Of a DNA stretch of 39,472 bases, positions 7,389 to 14,501 are shown piece after piece. The stretch's first letter is position 1; each line of letters opens with the position of its first letter. Location: NCBI RefSeq assembly GCF_014897675.1, contig NZ_JABUXU010000025.1, positions 1 through 39,472 of the forward strand, written 5' to 3'. A model generated the notes under the pieces. That model worked only from the letters and a program-made list of their open reading frames with translations, searched no databases and was not told the origin of the DNA. This DNA comes from Advenella sp. FME57 (lineage in GTDB: Bacteria > Pseudomonadota > Gammaproteobacteria > Burkholderiales > Burkholderiaceae_B). The position numbers and the translations under genes were made by a program.

Positions 7389-7598
7389 GCCGGATTTGAT
7401 ACCGGCTACGAGCGGCCTATGTTTCCGCTAAGCTATGGGTTACAGAGGCATTCGCATGTTTTCCGGCTGCCAGCACACGTCGCTGCGTGTCTTTCCACGC
7501 CGACCCTCAGTCAAGCGCACTCCGCCGGTTCGGAATCGGCCCCTGCGACTATTCAGGGTGAGTGCGCTTGAATCAGGGTGCTGGCAACCGGCCAGCAC
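7389..7598 (+). other. Nested inverted-repeat structured element
   Basis: Simple hairpins at 7389-7406 (GCCGG/CCGGC) and 7411-7429 (AGCGG/CCGCT) are followed by a branched palindrome. Outer arms 7463-7476 and 7578-7591 pair at 13 of 14 positions. Inner arms 7504-7522 and 7560-7578 pair at 17 of 19, with 12 contiguous. The inner loop holds two more hairpins (7524-7540 and 7541-7558), and another sits in the left bulge (7475-7490). The right outer arm can instead form an 8-bp hairpin at 7578-7598. This could be a structured RNA, a cruciform-forming DNA site or a MITE-like element. No coding potential I trust. Confidence 0.6.
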
Positions 7599-7698
7599 GG
7601 CATTGCTGAAAGTAACAATCTTGTACACTAAACTAATGCAGCCGTTCGCTATCGGCCAAAAAGCAGATGCATTCAACTTTTCGTTTCTCTTTCTATTG

Positions 7699-8151
7699 AT
7701 GAATACAAGCGCAACAGCCTTTCAAATCCGCTCAGCGACCACTCAAGATGTGGATGCCATGTTCAAAATTAGGACATCAGTCCGAGAAAACTCGCTGACA
7801 TCAGAAGAGTTGTTCGAACTAGGTATTACTCCCGAGTTCATATCCGCTGCAATCAAGAATTCATCATGTGCATGGGTGGCAACCGTTGATAACGAGATCG
7901 TTGGTTTTTCGATGGTAGATCTGGATACAGCTTGTTTGTTTGCTGCGTTTGTGTTGCCGGAATATGAAGGACTTGGCATCGGTACAGACTTGATAAAAGC
8001 ATGTGAATCCGAACTTTTCATATACCATCCGGTAGCGTGGCTGGAGACAGCTCAGTTCAGTCGGGCTGCGAAGTTGTATCGCTATCTCGGCTGGGGCAAT
8101 GAGGCACAGATTGGCGAAGGGGATGTTAGGTTGGAGAAACATAGAAACTGA
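7699..8151 (+). CDS. GNAT-family N-acetyltransferase
   Basis: 150 residues. Beta-1 FQIRSATTQDVDAMFKIR, then motif A AAFVLPEYEGLGIGTDLI, whose loop GLGIG fits the R/Q-x-x-G-x-G/A acetyl-CoA pyrophosphate site, and a C-terminal strand region (AAKLYRYLGW). The fold transfers acetyl from acetyl-CoA to an amine; the substrate is unknown. The ATG at 7699 fits the usual GNAT N-terminus but has no clear ribosome site; an in-frame ATG at 7633 is possible. It runs against the leftward recombination transcript and follows the structured element, so it looks like inserted cargo. Confidence 0.8.
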   Translation: MNTSATAFQIRSATTQDVDAMFKIRTSVRENSLTSEELFELGITPEFISAAIKNSSCAWVATVDNEIVGFSMVDLDTACLFAAFVLPEYEGLGIGTDLIKACESELFIYHPVAWLETAQFSRAAKLYRYLGWGNEAQIGEGDVRLEKHRN

Positions 8152-8213
8152 CCGCTGTCGGACGATTACAGCCTTACGCAGCAGCCCACGCGAACTGATG
8201 TGGCGGCCACTGA

Positions 8214-8372
8214 TCATTTGACCGCCACGCCGCGTTTCGCCAGCCATTTCACAGCAGCGGAGCGTGACTTGAATTGCTTGGACTGACTGAAGGTTAGGGC
8301 AAGGTAGCCATTTTCATTCTGCACCAGGCCGCGTGATATCAGTTCGTTGTTGCCTTGATTGATCGTTTGCAT
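8214..8372 (-). CDS. 52-residue hypothetical phage protein
   Basis: A short gene. It begins MQTINQGNNELISRGLV and continues ALTFSQSKQFKSRSAAVKWLAKRG. The ISRG, LTxSQSxxFK and AAVKWLAKRG segments look like a conserved small early protein of betaproteobacterial prophages, which is recollection rather than a search result. Basic, probably a two-strand, one-helix fold. It is the first well-supported gene of the pL transcript, after boxA and a terminator. Ribosome site weak (AGTAGATAG). Confidence 0.6.
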   Translation of the reverse strand: MQTINQGNNELISRGLVQNENGYLALTFSQSKQFKSRSAAVKWLAKRGVAVK

Positions 8373-8389
8373 ATCTATCTACTGAAATA

Positions 8390-8426
8390 CATCTTTCAAC
8401 CGCCTCGTTAAAGCGGCTGAAAGATG
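8390..8426 (-). other. Strong hairpin in pL leader
   Basis: CATCTTTCA/TGAAAGATG (9 bp) with an inner CCGC/GCGG extension and a short loop, directly downstream of the terminator at 8429-8454 on the leftward transcript. The two hairpins together lie between pL and the 52-residue gene; they may form a processing or pausing structure. Confidence 0.5.
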
Positions 8427-8428
8427 TC

Positions 8429-8454
8429 AAAAGCCCCGAAGTAGTGGGGCTTTT
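8429..8454 (-). terminator. Rho-independent terminator (tL1-like, bidirectional)
   Basis: AAAAGCCCC/GGGGCTTTT with an 8-base loop makes a strong stem with A and U tracts on both strands. On the leftward mRNA it lies about 250 bases after pL and before the 52-residue gene, where lambda has tL1. It would cut the operon off unless antitermination occurs. Confidence 0.75.
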
Positions 8455-8485
8455 GCATTTCCCGGCGCTTCTCTCCGGGTCGTCA

Positions 8486-8572
8486 TCAAGCGGAATATTC
8501 GCGCGTTCCCTCGATTCTGCGCGCCTGGTTTCCCAGCTCCGGCCAATCGAAAGACGCAAGCCATTTGCGCAT
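8486..8572 (-). CDS. Possible 28-residue leader peptide
   Basis: ATG at 8572 with GAGGA three bases upstream; the product begins MRKWLASFDWPELGNQ and ends at TGA 8486. It lies between the pL boxA and the terminator. Nothing recognised. The ribosome site is the main reason to list it; it may be chance. Confidence 0.2.
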   Translation of the reverse strand: MRKWLASFDWPELGNQARRIEGTREYSA

Positions 8573-8680
8573 ACGTCCTCGCGTGGCAGGATTCCGCACC
8601 TTTTGCTTCAGCCGGCACGTAGTCGGGCTGGATACCCTCTTAACACCCAAAGCAGGGCGGGTATCTCTTTATCGGCCTGT

Positions 8681-8691
8681 TTGTTAAAGAA
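8681..8691 (-). promoter_or_regulatory. boxA-like antitermination site (nutL-like)
   Basis: On the leftward transcript TTCTTTAACAA begins about eight bases after the predicted pL start. It closely matches the rRNA-operon boxA (TGCTCTTTAACA), the NusB/NusE loading site, and the following ACAGGCCGATAAAG also resembles rRNA leaders. Hairpins GATACCC/GGGTATC and AGCC/GGCT follow. Position and sequence fit a phage nut site. Confidence 0.6.
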
Positions 8692-8704
8692 CTCTATGAT
8701 TGAA

Positions 8705-8750
8705 ATATTAACCGAAAGGTTAATTTCATGTCAATAACCGAAGGGTTAAT
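8705..8750 (-). promoter_or_regulatory. Leftward promoter pL with operators oL1 and oL2
   Basis: On the minus strand the -35 TTGACA (8734-8729), an 18-bp spacer and the -10 TAATAT (8710-8705) form a near-consensus promoter. A perfect operator ATTAACC-GAAA-GGTTAAT fills the spacer (8707-8724). A second, one base off, overlaps the -35 (8733-8750). Centres are 26 bp apart. The same operator type and layout recur at pR (19887-19929), so the phage repressor and Cro should control both. Confidence 0.85.
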
Positions 8751-8852
8751 TTTTGAGATAGAGAGTTGATGTGGATTAGTTTGAGGGACGGTAGCAGGTG
8801 CGTATTGCGAGAACTCCGTCGGCGTGGCCAGTAGGAATCACATCTCAGACGC

Positions 8853-8876
8853 AAAAAAGCCACATCAATGTGCGGC
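8853..8876 (-). terminator. Rho-independent terminator, leftward
   Basis: On the minus strand AGCCGCACA-TTGA-TGTGGCT with a small bulge is followed by six U. It shields pL from leftward transcripts of the accessory region. The rest of 8751-9067 contains no gene I can support. Confidence 0.5.
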
Positions 8877-9067
8877 TCAGGATTCGAAGTTTAGTAAATT
8901 GCAATGATTAGCAATAAAAAAGCATCCCTGGACATGAGGCTCTGTGAAGTGCTAAAAGTACCTGAGTATCACCAGCCAAGAGCTTTAAACACAACAAACG
9001 CTTCCTGAATGCGACAAAATGTGTAAAATAAGACAAAATAAATCATTAAAATATTCGGAACCCCATT

Positions 9068-9814
9068 ATGCGCATTACAAATGACATTCCGGCCACCATT
9101 GCTGGCTCAGCAATGGCTGGTTTCGGGTTTAGTCTTGGGCGAGATACTTATAAACGCACCAAGAAAGCCAGTAAAGACGGAGCATTCGCCTTATTTCTTA
9201 TTGGTATGGTGATTGTTGGGTTGATGCTGACTCAGTATTCTATGATGTGGTTCTTCCGGAATTATCAATCCTTTGTGGCCATGATACTTATGCGTGTTGT
9301 CGCTCTTATCAGTTACACCGCAGGAATTGCTATCAGCGGAATCTTCTTTTGGATGATCGGGTTTTGGATTGGAGAGTTGCTCTTTGACAAGCCGAACGGA
9401 TTTATTGAAATGCTATCTGGTCTTGCTGGACCAGCTTTTCAAGCTTCCGATCCACCGTCACAGTTCGCAACCATATTCGCATTCGGCATTCTGGTGTTTT
9501 TAACTGTTTCAGGTGTGATTACTGGAGTGAAACAGCGTGCAGCCCGTTTGAAAGCCTGGGCAGCAGAAGAGCATAATCGGCAGTTCATGAAAGAACACCA
9601 ATTATTTGAGACGAAGGAAGGCTACATTTCAGATCCAGAGGGAAACATATTCGAAGAAAAATTTCGGGATAGCGATTCTGTTATGTTTCTAGCCAAAGGC
9701 AGAAGAAACAAACGAGCCTTGCTTAAATTTGATGAGTCCGGCAAGTTTACTGTTTGGACAGGCATGTTGAGCATTGCTCCGCAAGGAAACAAACGCTTGT
9801 CCAACACTAGGTGA
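9068..9814 (+). CDS. Membrane protein, hypothetical
   Basis: 248 residues. Three hydrophobic segments near residues 38-57, 68-102 (possibly two helices with an IGFWIGELLF continuation) and 130-150, then a basic soluble C-terminal domain of about 95 residues (KEHQLFETKEGYISDPEGNIFEEKF). Family not recognised. First gene right of the left operator, reading away from pL, in a region that stays accessible in the lysogen; its own promoter is not obvious. A conversion or exclusion role is possible from position only. Confidence 0.6.
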   Translation: MRITNDIPATIAGSAMAGFGFSLGRDTYKRTKKASKDGAFALFLIGMVIVGLMLTQYSMMWFFRNYQSFVAMILMRVVALISYTAGIAISGIFFWMIGFWIGELLFDKPNGFIEMLSGLAGPAFQASDPPSQFATIFAFGILVFLTVSGVITGVKQRAARLKAWAAEEHNRQFMKEHQLFETKEGYISDPEGNIFEEKFRDSDSVMFLAKGRRNKRALLKFDESGKFTVWTGMLSIAPQGNKRLSNTR

Positions 9815-9946
9815 TAAAGGCTTCCTGGAGCGGGACACAGTGAGCAGTGGGATTTGCGTTCGTACTTGCCCCAATGATATTTATTTTTATGAAACTAAGA
9901 CATAATCAACGCGCTTACACAAGCATAGAATCAGGTCGAAACAACA

Positions 9947-10507
9947 ATGCAATTGAATTACAAAGGGATCATGATCTTATTCGTGATCATAGCGTGTGGG
10001 GTTGGTGGATACTTCGCGTATGACTATTGGGATAATCGAGTACCTAAACTCAATTCTTTTGATGGAATTAGCTTAGGGATGAGTGAGGTGGACGTCACGG
10101 TCTTGTACGGGAGGAGGCCAGATTGTCCGAGCAACGAAGGAAGTGCATCCAAAGAATTAAATTATTACGACTCTCCAGGATCCCGTCATTGGAGATCGTC
10201 AAGTTTGTTGAAGTCTCCGTGCAGGATATTTATTACTTTGACAAAAACTGCAGAGGGAGAAGCCCATGTGACCAGCATATGCTCGAATTCAGAACCGAGT
10301 GAGTTGTTCTCGAGCACATTCCGAAAGGGTGATCTTATTGAACGACTTGGAGCGCCATCATATCGCAGTATCAGCACGGACGGAACCCTAGTATATTCAA
10401 ATTATCCCGAGCATAATCTCGCCCTGATGACTGAAGGTCGGTACATTCGAGAATGGTGTGTTTCAGATTATTTGCCAATCAAATTTCAAGAAGAATACAA
10501 AGGCTGA
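9947..10507 (+). CDS. Membrane-anchored periplasmic protein with BamE-like motifs
   Basis: 186 residues. An N-terminal hydrophobic helix (about 8-26, ILFVIIACGVGGYFAYDYW) anchors a periplasmic domain with four cysteines. FDGISLGMSEVDVTVLYG and STFRKGDLIERLGAPSYRS each resemble the G-x-s-x-x-E/D-V-x-x-x-L/Y-G turn of SmpA/BamE-type folds, suggesting two such repeats. Function unknown. Same strand as the preceding membrane gene, 132 bases downstream. Confidence 0.5.
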   Translation: MQLNYKGIMILFVIIACGVGGYFAYDYWDNRVPKLNSFDGISLGMSEVDVTVLYGRRPDCPSNEGSASKELNYYDSPGSRHWRSSSLLKSPCRIFITLTKTAEGEAHVTSICSNSEPSELFSSTFRKGDLIERLGAPSYRSISTDGTLVYSNYPEHNLALMTEGRYIREWCVSDYLPIKFQEEYKG

Positions 10508-10566
10508 TGAGTATACAAACTCTATTAACAAACCCGCCAGAGCGTGCAGGGCATAGCCTACATTAT

Positions 10567-10755
10567 TCATTGTGCGATTAAGTGATAGATAAAAACGGCT
10601 ACTGCAGTCGCGGAAAATATGAGTAGCGCTGTCCAAAAGAAAGTCGCTCCAATAGTGGAAATCGCGCGAATAAAACGTGGTCGTGATTTGTCGGTCGCAA
10701 CATTGAACAGCGAGACGGCAGCGTCGACTACAGTAACTAAGGTATCGATATTCAT
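10567..10755 (-). CDS. Small membrane protein, hypothetical
   Basis: 62 residues from the ATG at 10755, chosen because AGGAG lies five bases upstream; the open frame runs to 10896 but has no start signal there. An N-terminal amphipathic segment (DTLVTVVDAAVSLFNVA), a basic middle and one C-terminal hydrophobic helix (about 40-60). Reminiscent in size of small phage membrane regulators; no family recognised. Confidence 0.55.
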   Translation of the reverse strand: MNIDTLVTVVDAAVSLFNVATDKSRPRFIRAISTIGATFFWTALLIFSATAVAVFIYHLIAQ

Positions 10756-10864
10756 AACATCTCCTAAAAAAATAATAAACGAGCTTTTAGGATATCCTGT
10801 GTTTTCTTGAACGTACCTACGTGGATGAACCCATTTTGGGGTAATACACTCAAATTTTTGGTCT

Positions 10865-10888
10865 AAAAGTTTCGCCGGCGAAACTTTT
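10865..10888. repeat. Perfect 24-bp palindrome
   Basis: Two 12-base arms, AAAAGTTTCGCC and its complement, meet without a spacer. As RNA it makes a 10-bp stem with loop CCGG and A/U ends on both strands, so it could be a bidirectional terminator. As DNA it could be a dimer-binding operator. It lies between two leftward small genes. Confidence 0.6.
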
Positions 10889-10922
10889 GCCAGCAAGTTG
10901 CACGGGGAGGTGGGTACGGAAC

Positions 10923-10944
10923 AAAAAAACCGCCCGAAGGCGGT
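10923..10944 (-). terminator. Rho-independent terminator, leftward
   Basis: On the minus strand ACCGCC-TTCG-GGCGGT is followed by seven U: a classic strong terminator with a UUCG tetraloop. It ends the 36-residue gene at 10967-11077. Confidence 0.8.
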
Positions 10945-10966
10945 CCGCTCTAGTGGAGATCAAGTC

Positions 10967-11077
10967 CTATTTGCTAGGATATGATCTGCAGTGTTCGCAT
11001 ACATACTCAAGTTTGCCGCGGCGAAACCGAGTGTATGGTGACATGGGTACTGCCTTCGGCAATTTACACTGAACCAT
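10967..11077 (-). CDS. 36-residue Cys-containing peptide
   Basis: A short gene with AGGAG six bases before the ATG at 11077 and a strong terminator just after its stop. It begins MVQCKLPKAVPMSPYTRF and ends YVCEHCRSYPSK. CxxC plus an upstream Cys could hold a metal. Another ATG in a second frame lies too close to the ribosome site to be used. Unknown function; the SD-ORF-terminator arrangement is the argument for a real gene. Confidence 0.45.
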   Translation of the reverse strand: MVQCKLPKAVPMSPYTRFRRGKLEYVCEHCRSYPSK

Positions 11078-11127
11078 TTCATTCTCCTAAAAGAAGAAAT
11101 TAGGAACAGTTCGCGTGTTACAACATA

Positions 11128-11706
11128 CTAATGACCCAAATTTTTGGTTACTTCTTCTCTTATTGTTTCTTCGAATGATTCCCAGTGGAAAAGAATCGCG
11201 GCAAGTACCCCAGCAAGAATCACTTGGTGTCCCTGTTCCATTTCGTCGAAGTGAGTTTGCCCATAGCGAATAGCCGCGGCCACACGACCAGCAGCTGCGT
11301 CCAATAAATCCTTGTCTCCCTCAATGCGAAAGCCCCCTTGCTCAAGAGTAGCGAGGTAATCACTTGATGCAAGACGGCTGCCTGATTCATTTATCCAAGT
11401 ATTTCCTTGTTTCTTGATTTTCCAGTTCAAGCTTTGTTGCACATGTTCTGCTAGTCGATCCTCGGAATCGTGGTATTTTTTTGGTGGAATGGTTTGAGAG
11501 AGCTTGTCAATCAAATGATTAAATAGCCAGGCGAAAGAGTCCTCCTCATCTTCATACCGCCCTGTTTCTGTGGAAACGTAGGGATCCCAGTTTCCTCGTA
11601 TGTGCGAGAGTGGCCTCAAAACTTCATGTTCGAGAAAATCACTTGCAGAGAAAAAAAGCTGAATTTCAGGATTCATATTTATCAATATTTGCGCAGTCGA
11701 ATGCAT
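11128..11706 (-). CDS. Hypothetical protein
   Basis: 192 residues, or 182 from the second ATG; neither start has a ribosome site. Acidic and mixed alpha/beta. A segment near residues 75-130 (DRLAEHVQQSLNWKIKKQGNTWINESG) looks like a compact domain, and the end is a long helix (LAAILFHWESFEETIREEV). No recognised family. A hairpin GCCCTGT/ACAGGGGC (11843-11860) sits in the 176-base gap before the nuclease-like gene. Confidence 0.5.
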   Translation of the reverse strand: MHSTAQILINMNPEIQLFFSASDFLEHEVLRPLSHIRGNWDPYVSTETGRYEDEEDSFAWLFNHLIDKLSQTIPPKKYHDSEDRLAEHVQQSLNWKIKKQGNTWINESGSRLASSDYLATLEQGGFRIEGDKDLLDAAAGRVAAAIRYGQTHFDEMEQGHQVILAGVLAAILFHWESFEETIREEVTKNLGH

Positions 11707-11882
11707 TGTATATCGGTAAGCAGCTGTGTCAATGTGGGTTTACCGGACGCATACTGTAAATGGGCAAATATGCGGATAGACCAAGGCTAGAGTCCCGACG
11801 TTCTAAGGAACAGCAACAACGACTAAATAACTAATACTCCCGGCCCTGTCTTACAGGGGCAAGTCCATCACATCTTTGACGG

Positions 11883-12404
11883 TTATTTCAATGCAAGTTG
11901 CTCTGAGAACAACTTCCAGTTGTTTTCGTATGGTTCCAAATTACTTGCGTAGTATCTATTGTCCAGCGATCTAAAGTTTCGCGGGCGACGCCAGTCATGT
12001 TTAGATATAAACTCTCGGTAATTATCTGCACAAATATTTTGCAAATCACTTTTCTTCAATATGAAGAACCTATCTCTTTGATCCGTATCAGGCATTGCAA
12101 GCAATACGCAAACGTATATTAAATCTGGATTTGGTATTGCATAGTTTCCGCCATCGATTTGACACTTATTCTCTTCATCAATTTCGATATTAATCCATAG
12201 GCTTGCGGATGTTGGCCAGCTAATGCCGCGGGACGTTTTGACTTGGACGGGAAGTGTTTTGAGTGAATTGTTAGCTACGATAAGGTCAAACTCAGGTACA
12301 TTGCCGGTGAATGAAGTGGCAATGAATCCTCGTCTTCCCAATTCGGCACAAACCAGAAATTCCCCAACTTGCCCAGCTAGTTTGTTGTAGAGACCTTTAC
12401 TCAC
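11883..12404 (-). CDS. PD-(D/E)XK nuclease-like protein
   Basis: 173 residues from a GTG start with AGGGAT about six bases upstream. The N-terminus has the restriction-enzyme-like fold: E15 in GQVGEFLVCAELGRRG, D40 in VPEFDLIV and Q54-x-K56 in LPVQVKTSRG, as in Holliday-junction-resolvase-like and PDDEXK_5-type proteins. It would be a Mg2+-dependent DNA (or RNA) nuclease. It lies downstream of an ATPase gene on the same strand, 163 bases apart with a terminator-like hairpin between. Possible defence effector; stand-alone archival nuclease also possible. Confidence 0.7.
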   Translation of the reverse strand: MSKGLYNKLAGQVGEFLVCAELGRRGFIATSFTGNVPEFDLIVANNSLKTLPVQVKTSRGISWPTSASLWINIEIDEENKCQIDGGNYAIPNPDLIYVCVLLAMPDTDQRDRFFILKKSDLQNICADNYREFISKHDWRRPRNFRSLDNRYYASNLEPYENNWKLFSEQLALK

Positions 12405-12515
12405 TCTGAATCCCTATTTTTGGTTGTCTGCAGACCGTTAGTTTAACTCTGAATAGGTAATTATTTTTATTCAAATGCTCAACTTCGCCAAAGGCTAGGT
12501 CGAAATGGTCAAAAT

Positions 12516-12533
12516 GAAACCCGCCGGAGCGGG
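12516..12533 (-). terminator. Hairpin, possible leftward terminator
   Basis: CCCGC-CGGA-GCGGG; on the minus strand it is followed by UUUCAUUUU, a weak U tract. It lies after the ATPase gene and before the nuclease gene. Confidence 0.45.
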
Positions 12534-12567
12534 GGATTTGGCATTATCGGATAAATCCTGTGATGCA

Positions 12568-13887
12568 TCAAGTTTCAAGTGGATTTGGAATATCGTCCAA
12601 TATTTCTTCTTTATCGCAGTTTTTTAGAAAAAAATAAAGTGTTGAATCTATTATTTTAAGCTTCTTCGCACCGCGATCATAATCTACAAAAGGAGGTTGT
12701 ATTTGTTTACTCAATTGGTGTTGAGTGATGCCATGAAGAAAAGCACCTAGATCTCCGGACCTAACGTCTTCAGCACGATGATGATTTTCTCTGATCTTAT
12801 CCAATAACTCGGCTCGTGACAGCCCTTGCTCAATATTTCTAAAATCGGCAGTCAATAGTACCTTGATTAAATAATATGGGAACGCTAAAGATAACTCTCC
12901 GCTTTGATTGCTTTTTTTTCGTGCAATTGTGGCAAACGATTCGAAACTTCGGATATGGCGCGTAGCGTAGTCATCTGTTTTCTTTTTAATCGCGCACTCT
13001 AAGTTATCATGTGTGATATATATTTTTTTCGGCGATGTCGAGAACACATCTGCTTCAAAGCAGCAATGCTTGCAAATCTCTTGAATCACTCCAATGCTAT
13101 CAAATGAATTGCTTATCAACTCATCTTGCACATGCGAAAAATCAACATTGAGCGCTTCGCTACCTTTATTAATTACCTTTTTAAAATCGTCAACTGTCCA
13201 AGGCTCAACCGGAATTTCAGTAATTCTATCCACTAAATCACCGTTATACTGAACTAAGCGATTCGCTTCTCTCCATATGCCCAATATGATAAAAATAATG
13301 CCTTGATCTTGAAATACTCGAAGATCGTACGCAAGAGCTTTCTGTGTTTCTTGTGATAGATAGTGGAAATTTTCCAGCACTAAATATTTTCTCTTCTCTT
13401 TCGAAGGCTCTTGAGCCTTCAGAATCTCGGTAATGTCTTGTGCAAGAGCTAAATTATATTCAACGTTTCGGATTGTTTCGGATGCCGATTTTTCGTCTGA
13501 ACTTTTGCCGCCTGCATCAAATCCTATTTCTGCAATAACCGGTATCTTGATTTTAACTCCTGCAGTTCCGTTAACTTCGCCTTGAGAGCGTGTCCCAGTT
13601 GTTTCAAATTCAACGAATTGCACTCCGAGTTGTCGTAATATTGATTTGTATATATCTATACAGGTTGAAGGAGGGGCGCACTCGACCTTGATATATTCAG
13701 ATTCGTCCAGATTTTTCAATAGTAGGGATGTTTTGCCTTGCTTGGACGAGCCATAAATAATAACTTGATTGCCATCCTCAATTGCACTTTGAAATGCCAA
13801 ATCCACTCGCTCCCTTTCAATATAGGATTGGATGATCTTGCTTTTAACTCCAAAAACGTCCGTGGTATCGTAGTTCTGTTGTGACAT
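12568..13887 (-). CDS. AAA/STAND-like P-loop ATPase
   Basis: 439 residues. Walker A GSSKQGKT at 46-53. Walker B KYLVLENFHYL at about 167-177, with Glu-Asn in place of the usual Asp-Asp/Glu. A sensor-like strand IIFIILGIWREANRL lies near 197-212. The C-terminal 130 residues look like a winged-helix unit (LSRAELLDKIRENHHRAEDVRSG). The arrangement fits ORC/STAND-type ATPases found as single-gene phage exclusion or ABC-three-like defence components. Neighbouring PD-(D/E)XK gene is a candidate effector. Notably AT-rich relative to the late genes, suggesting separate acquisition. Confidence 0.75.
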   Translation of the reverse strand: MSQQNYDTTDVFGVKSKIIQSYIERERVDLAFQSAIEDGNQVIIYGSSKQGKTSLLLKNLDESEYIKVECAPPSTCIDIYKSILRQLGVQFVEFETTGTRSQGEVNGTAGVKIKIPVIAEIGFDAGGKSSDEKSASETIRNVEYNLALAQDITEILKAQEPSKEKRKYLVLENFHYLSQETQKALAYDLRVFQDQGIIFIILGIWREANRLVQYNGDLVDRITEIPVEPWTVDDFKKVINKGSEALNVDFSHVQDELISNSFDSIGVIQEICKHCCFEADVFSTSPKKIYITHDNLECAIKKKTDDYATRHIRSFESFATIARKKSNQSGELSLAFPYYLIKVLLTADFRNIEQGLSRAELLDKIRENHHRAEDVRSGDLGAFLHGITQHQLSKQIQPPFVDYDRGAKKLKIIDSTLYFFLKNCDKEEILDDIPNPLET

Positions 13888-14037
13888 GTAAATTTCTATA
13901 AATAAATGATAAAATTAAAGAGTGCCAAGAGTACCGTTTTGTGTTGTCTAAATTAGGGACAATTGCAACTCAAACGTCATGCTTGGCATTTTTTTGTCTT
14001 GCATTTTAAATTTCCTTTTCCCCGCCTCTAAGAGGGA

Positions 14038-14370
14038 TTATTTCGGATTTGACAACCGCCTGCTATCTAAGGTTTTATATTCGACAGGTTCATTTAACGG
14101 CTTGACGGCCGTCGGTGAACCATTCGAACGCGCCCATCCACGCGATCCCATGCATGAATTCATAGCAGCATGAAATCGATCTTTAGCGTACGCAGAGTCA
14201 ACTTTACCGACGATTATGTGTGTTTGATTCAAACAATAGTTCATCGAATTTATATAGGCATCAGACACTTCCCCCTTTATGTACCAAGAGGGTTGCACCG
14301 TCGATGTCACAGCGCATCCCGTGAGAAGTGCAGCGATGACAATGAGTATAATTTTATTTGTGTTATTCAT
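14038..14370 (-). CDS. Lipoprotein, hypothetical
   Basis: 110 residues. Signal peptide with lipobox LLTGC (Cys19). The mature part has two cysteines (MNYCLNQTH, NSCMGSRGW) that could form a disulphide, resembling small Cys-containing outer-membrane lipoproteins. AGGATAGG precedes the ATG. Leftmost member of the leftward envelope-gene cluster at 14.0-18.3 kb. A 9-bp hairpin (14444-14466) lies upstream. Confidence 0.75.
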   Translation of the reverse strand: MNNTNKIILIVIAALLTGCAVTSTVQPSWYIKGEVSDAYINSMNYCLNQTHIIVGKVDSAYAKDRFHAAMNSCMGSRGWARSNGSPTAVKPLNEPVEYKTLDSRRLSNPK

Positions 14371-14501
14371 CCTATCCTCGAATTTTTGGGGACTTCAAAA
14401 TTCAGTAAATCTGGCTGACCAGGGAACGAACCCCTTTAGTCTTTTATGCAGCCTATAGCTGCATAACACCACCGGATCAGTCTTAATCCCATTCTTGATG
14501 C

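Noticed and set aside
7524-7540. T-arm-like hairpin (GCCGG-TTCGGAA-TCGGC) suggesting a tRNA
   Set aside because: The loop lacks the conserved A58, and there is no acceptor stem, anticodon arm or CCA around it. It is part of the nested palindrome.
8314-8559. 81-residue leftward ORF with an Arg-rich stretch (ETRRAESRER), which could suggest an N-like antiterminator
   Set aside because: The frame runs straight through the strong terminator and hairpin at 8390-8454 and overlaps the better-supported 52-residue gene. No ribosome site was found at the start.
14444-14466. 9-bp hairpin TTATGCAGC/GCTGCATAA as a terminator
   Set aside because: No U tract on either strand; could be an operator or leader structure but I cannot support a call.
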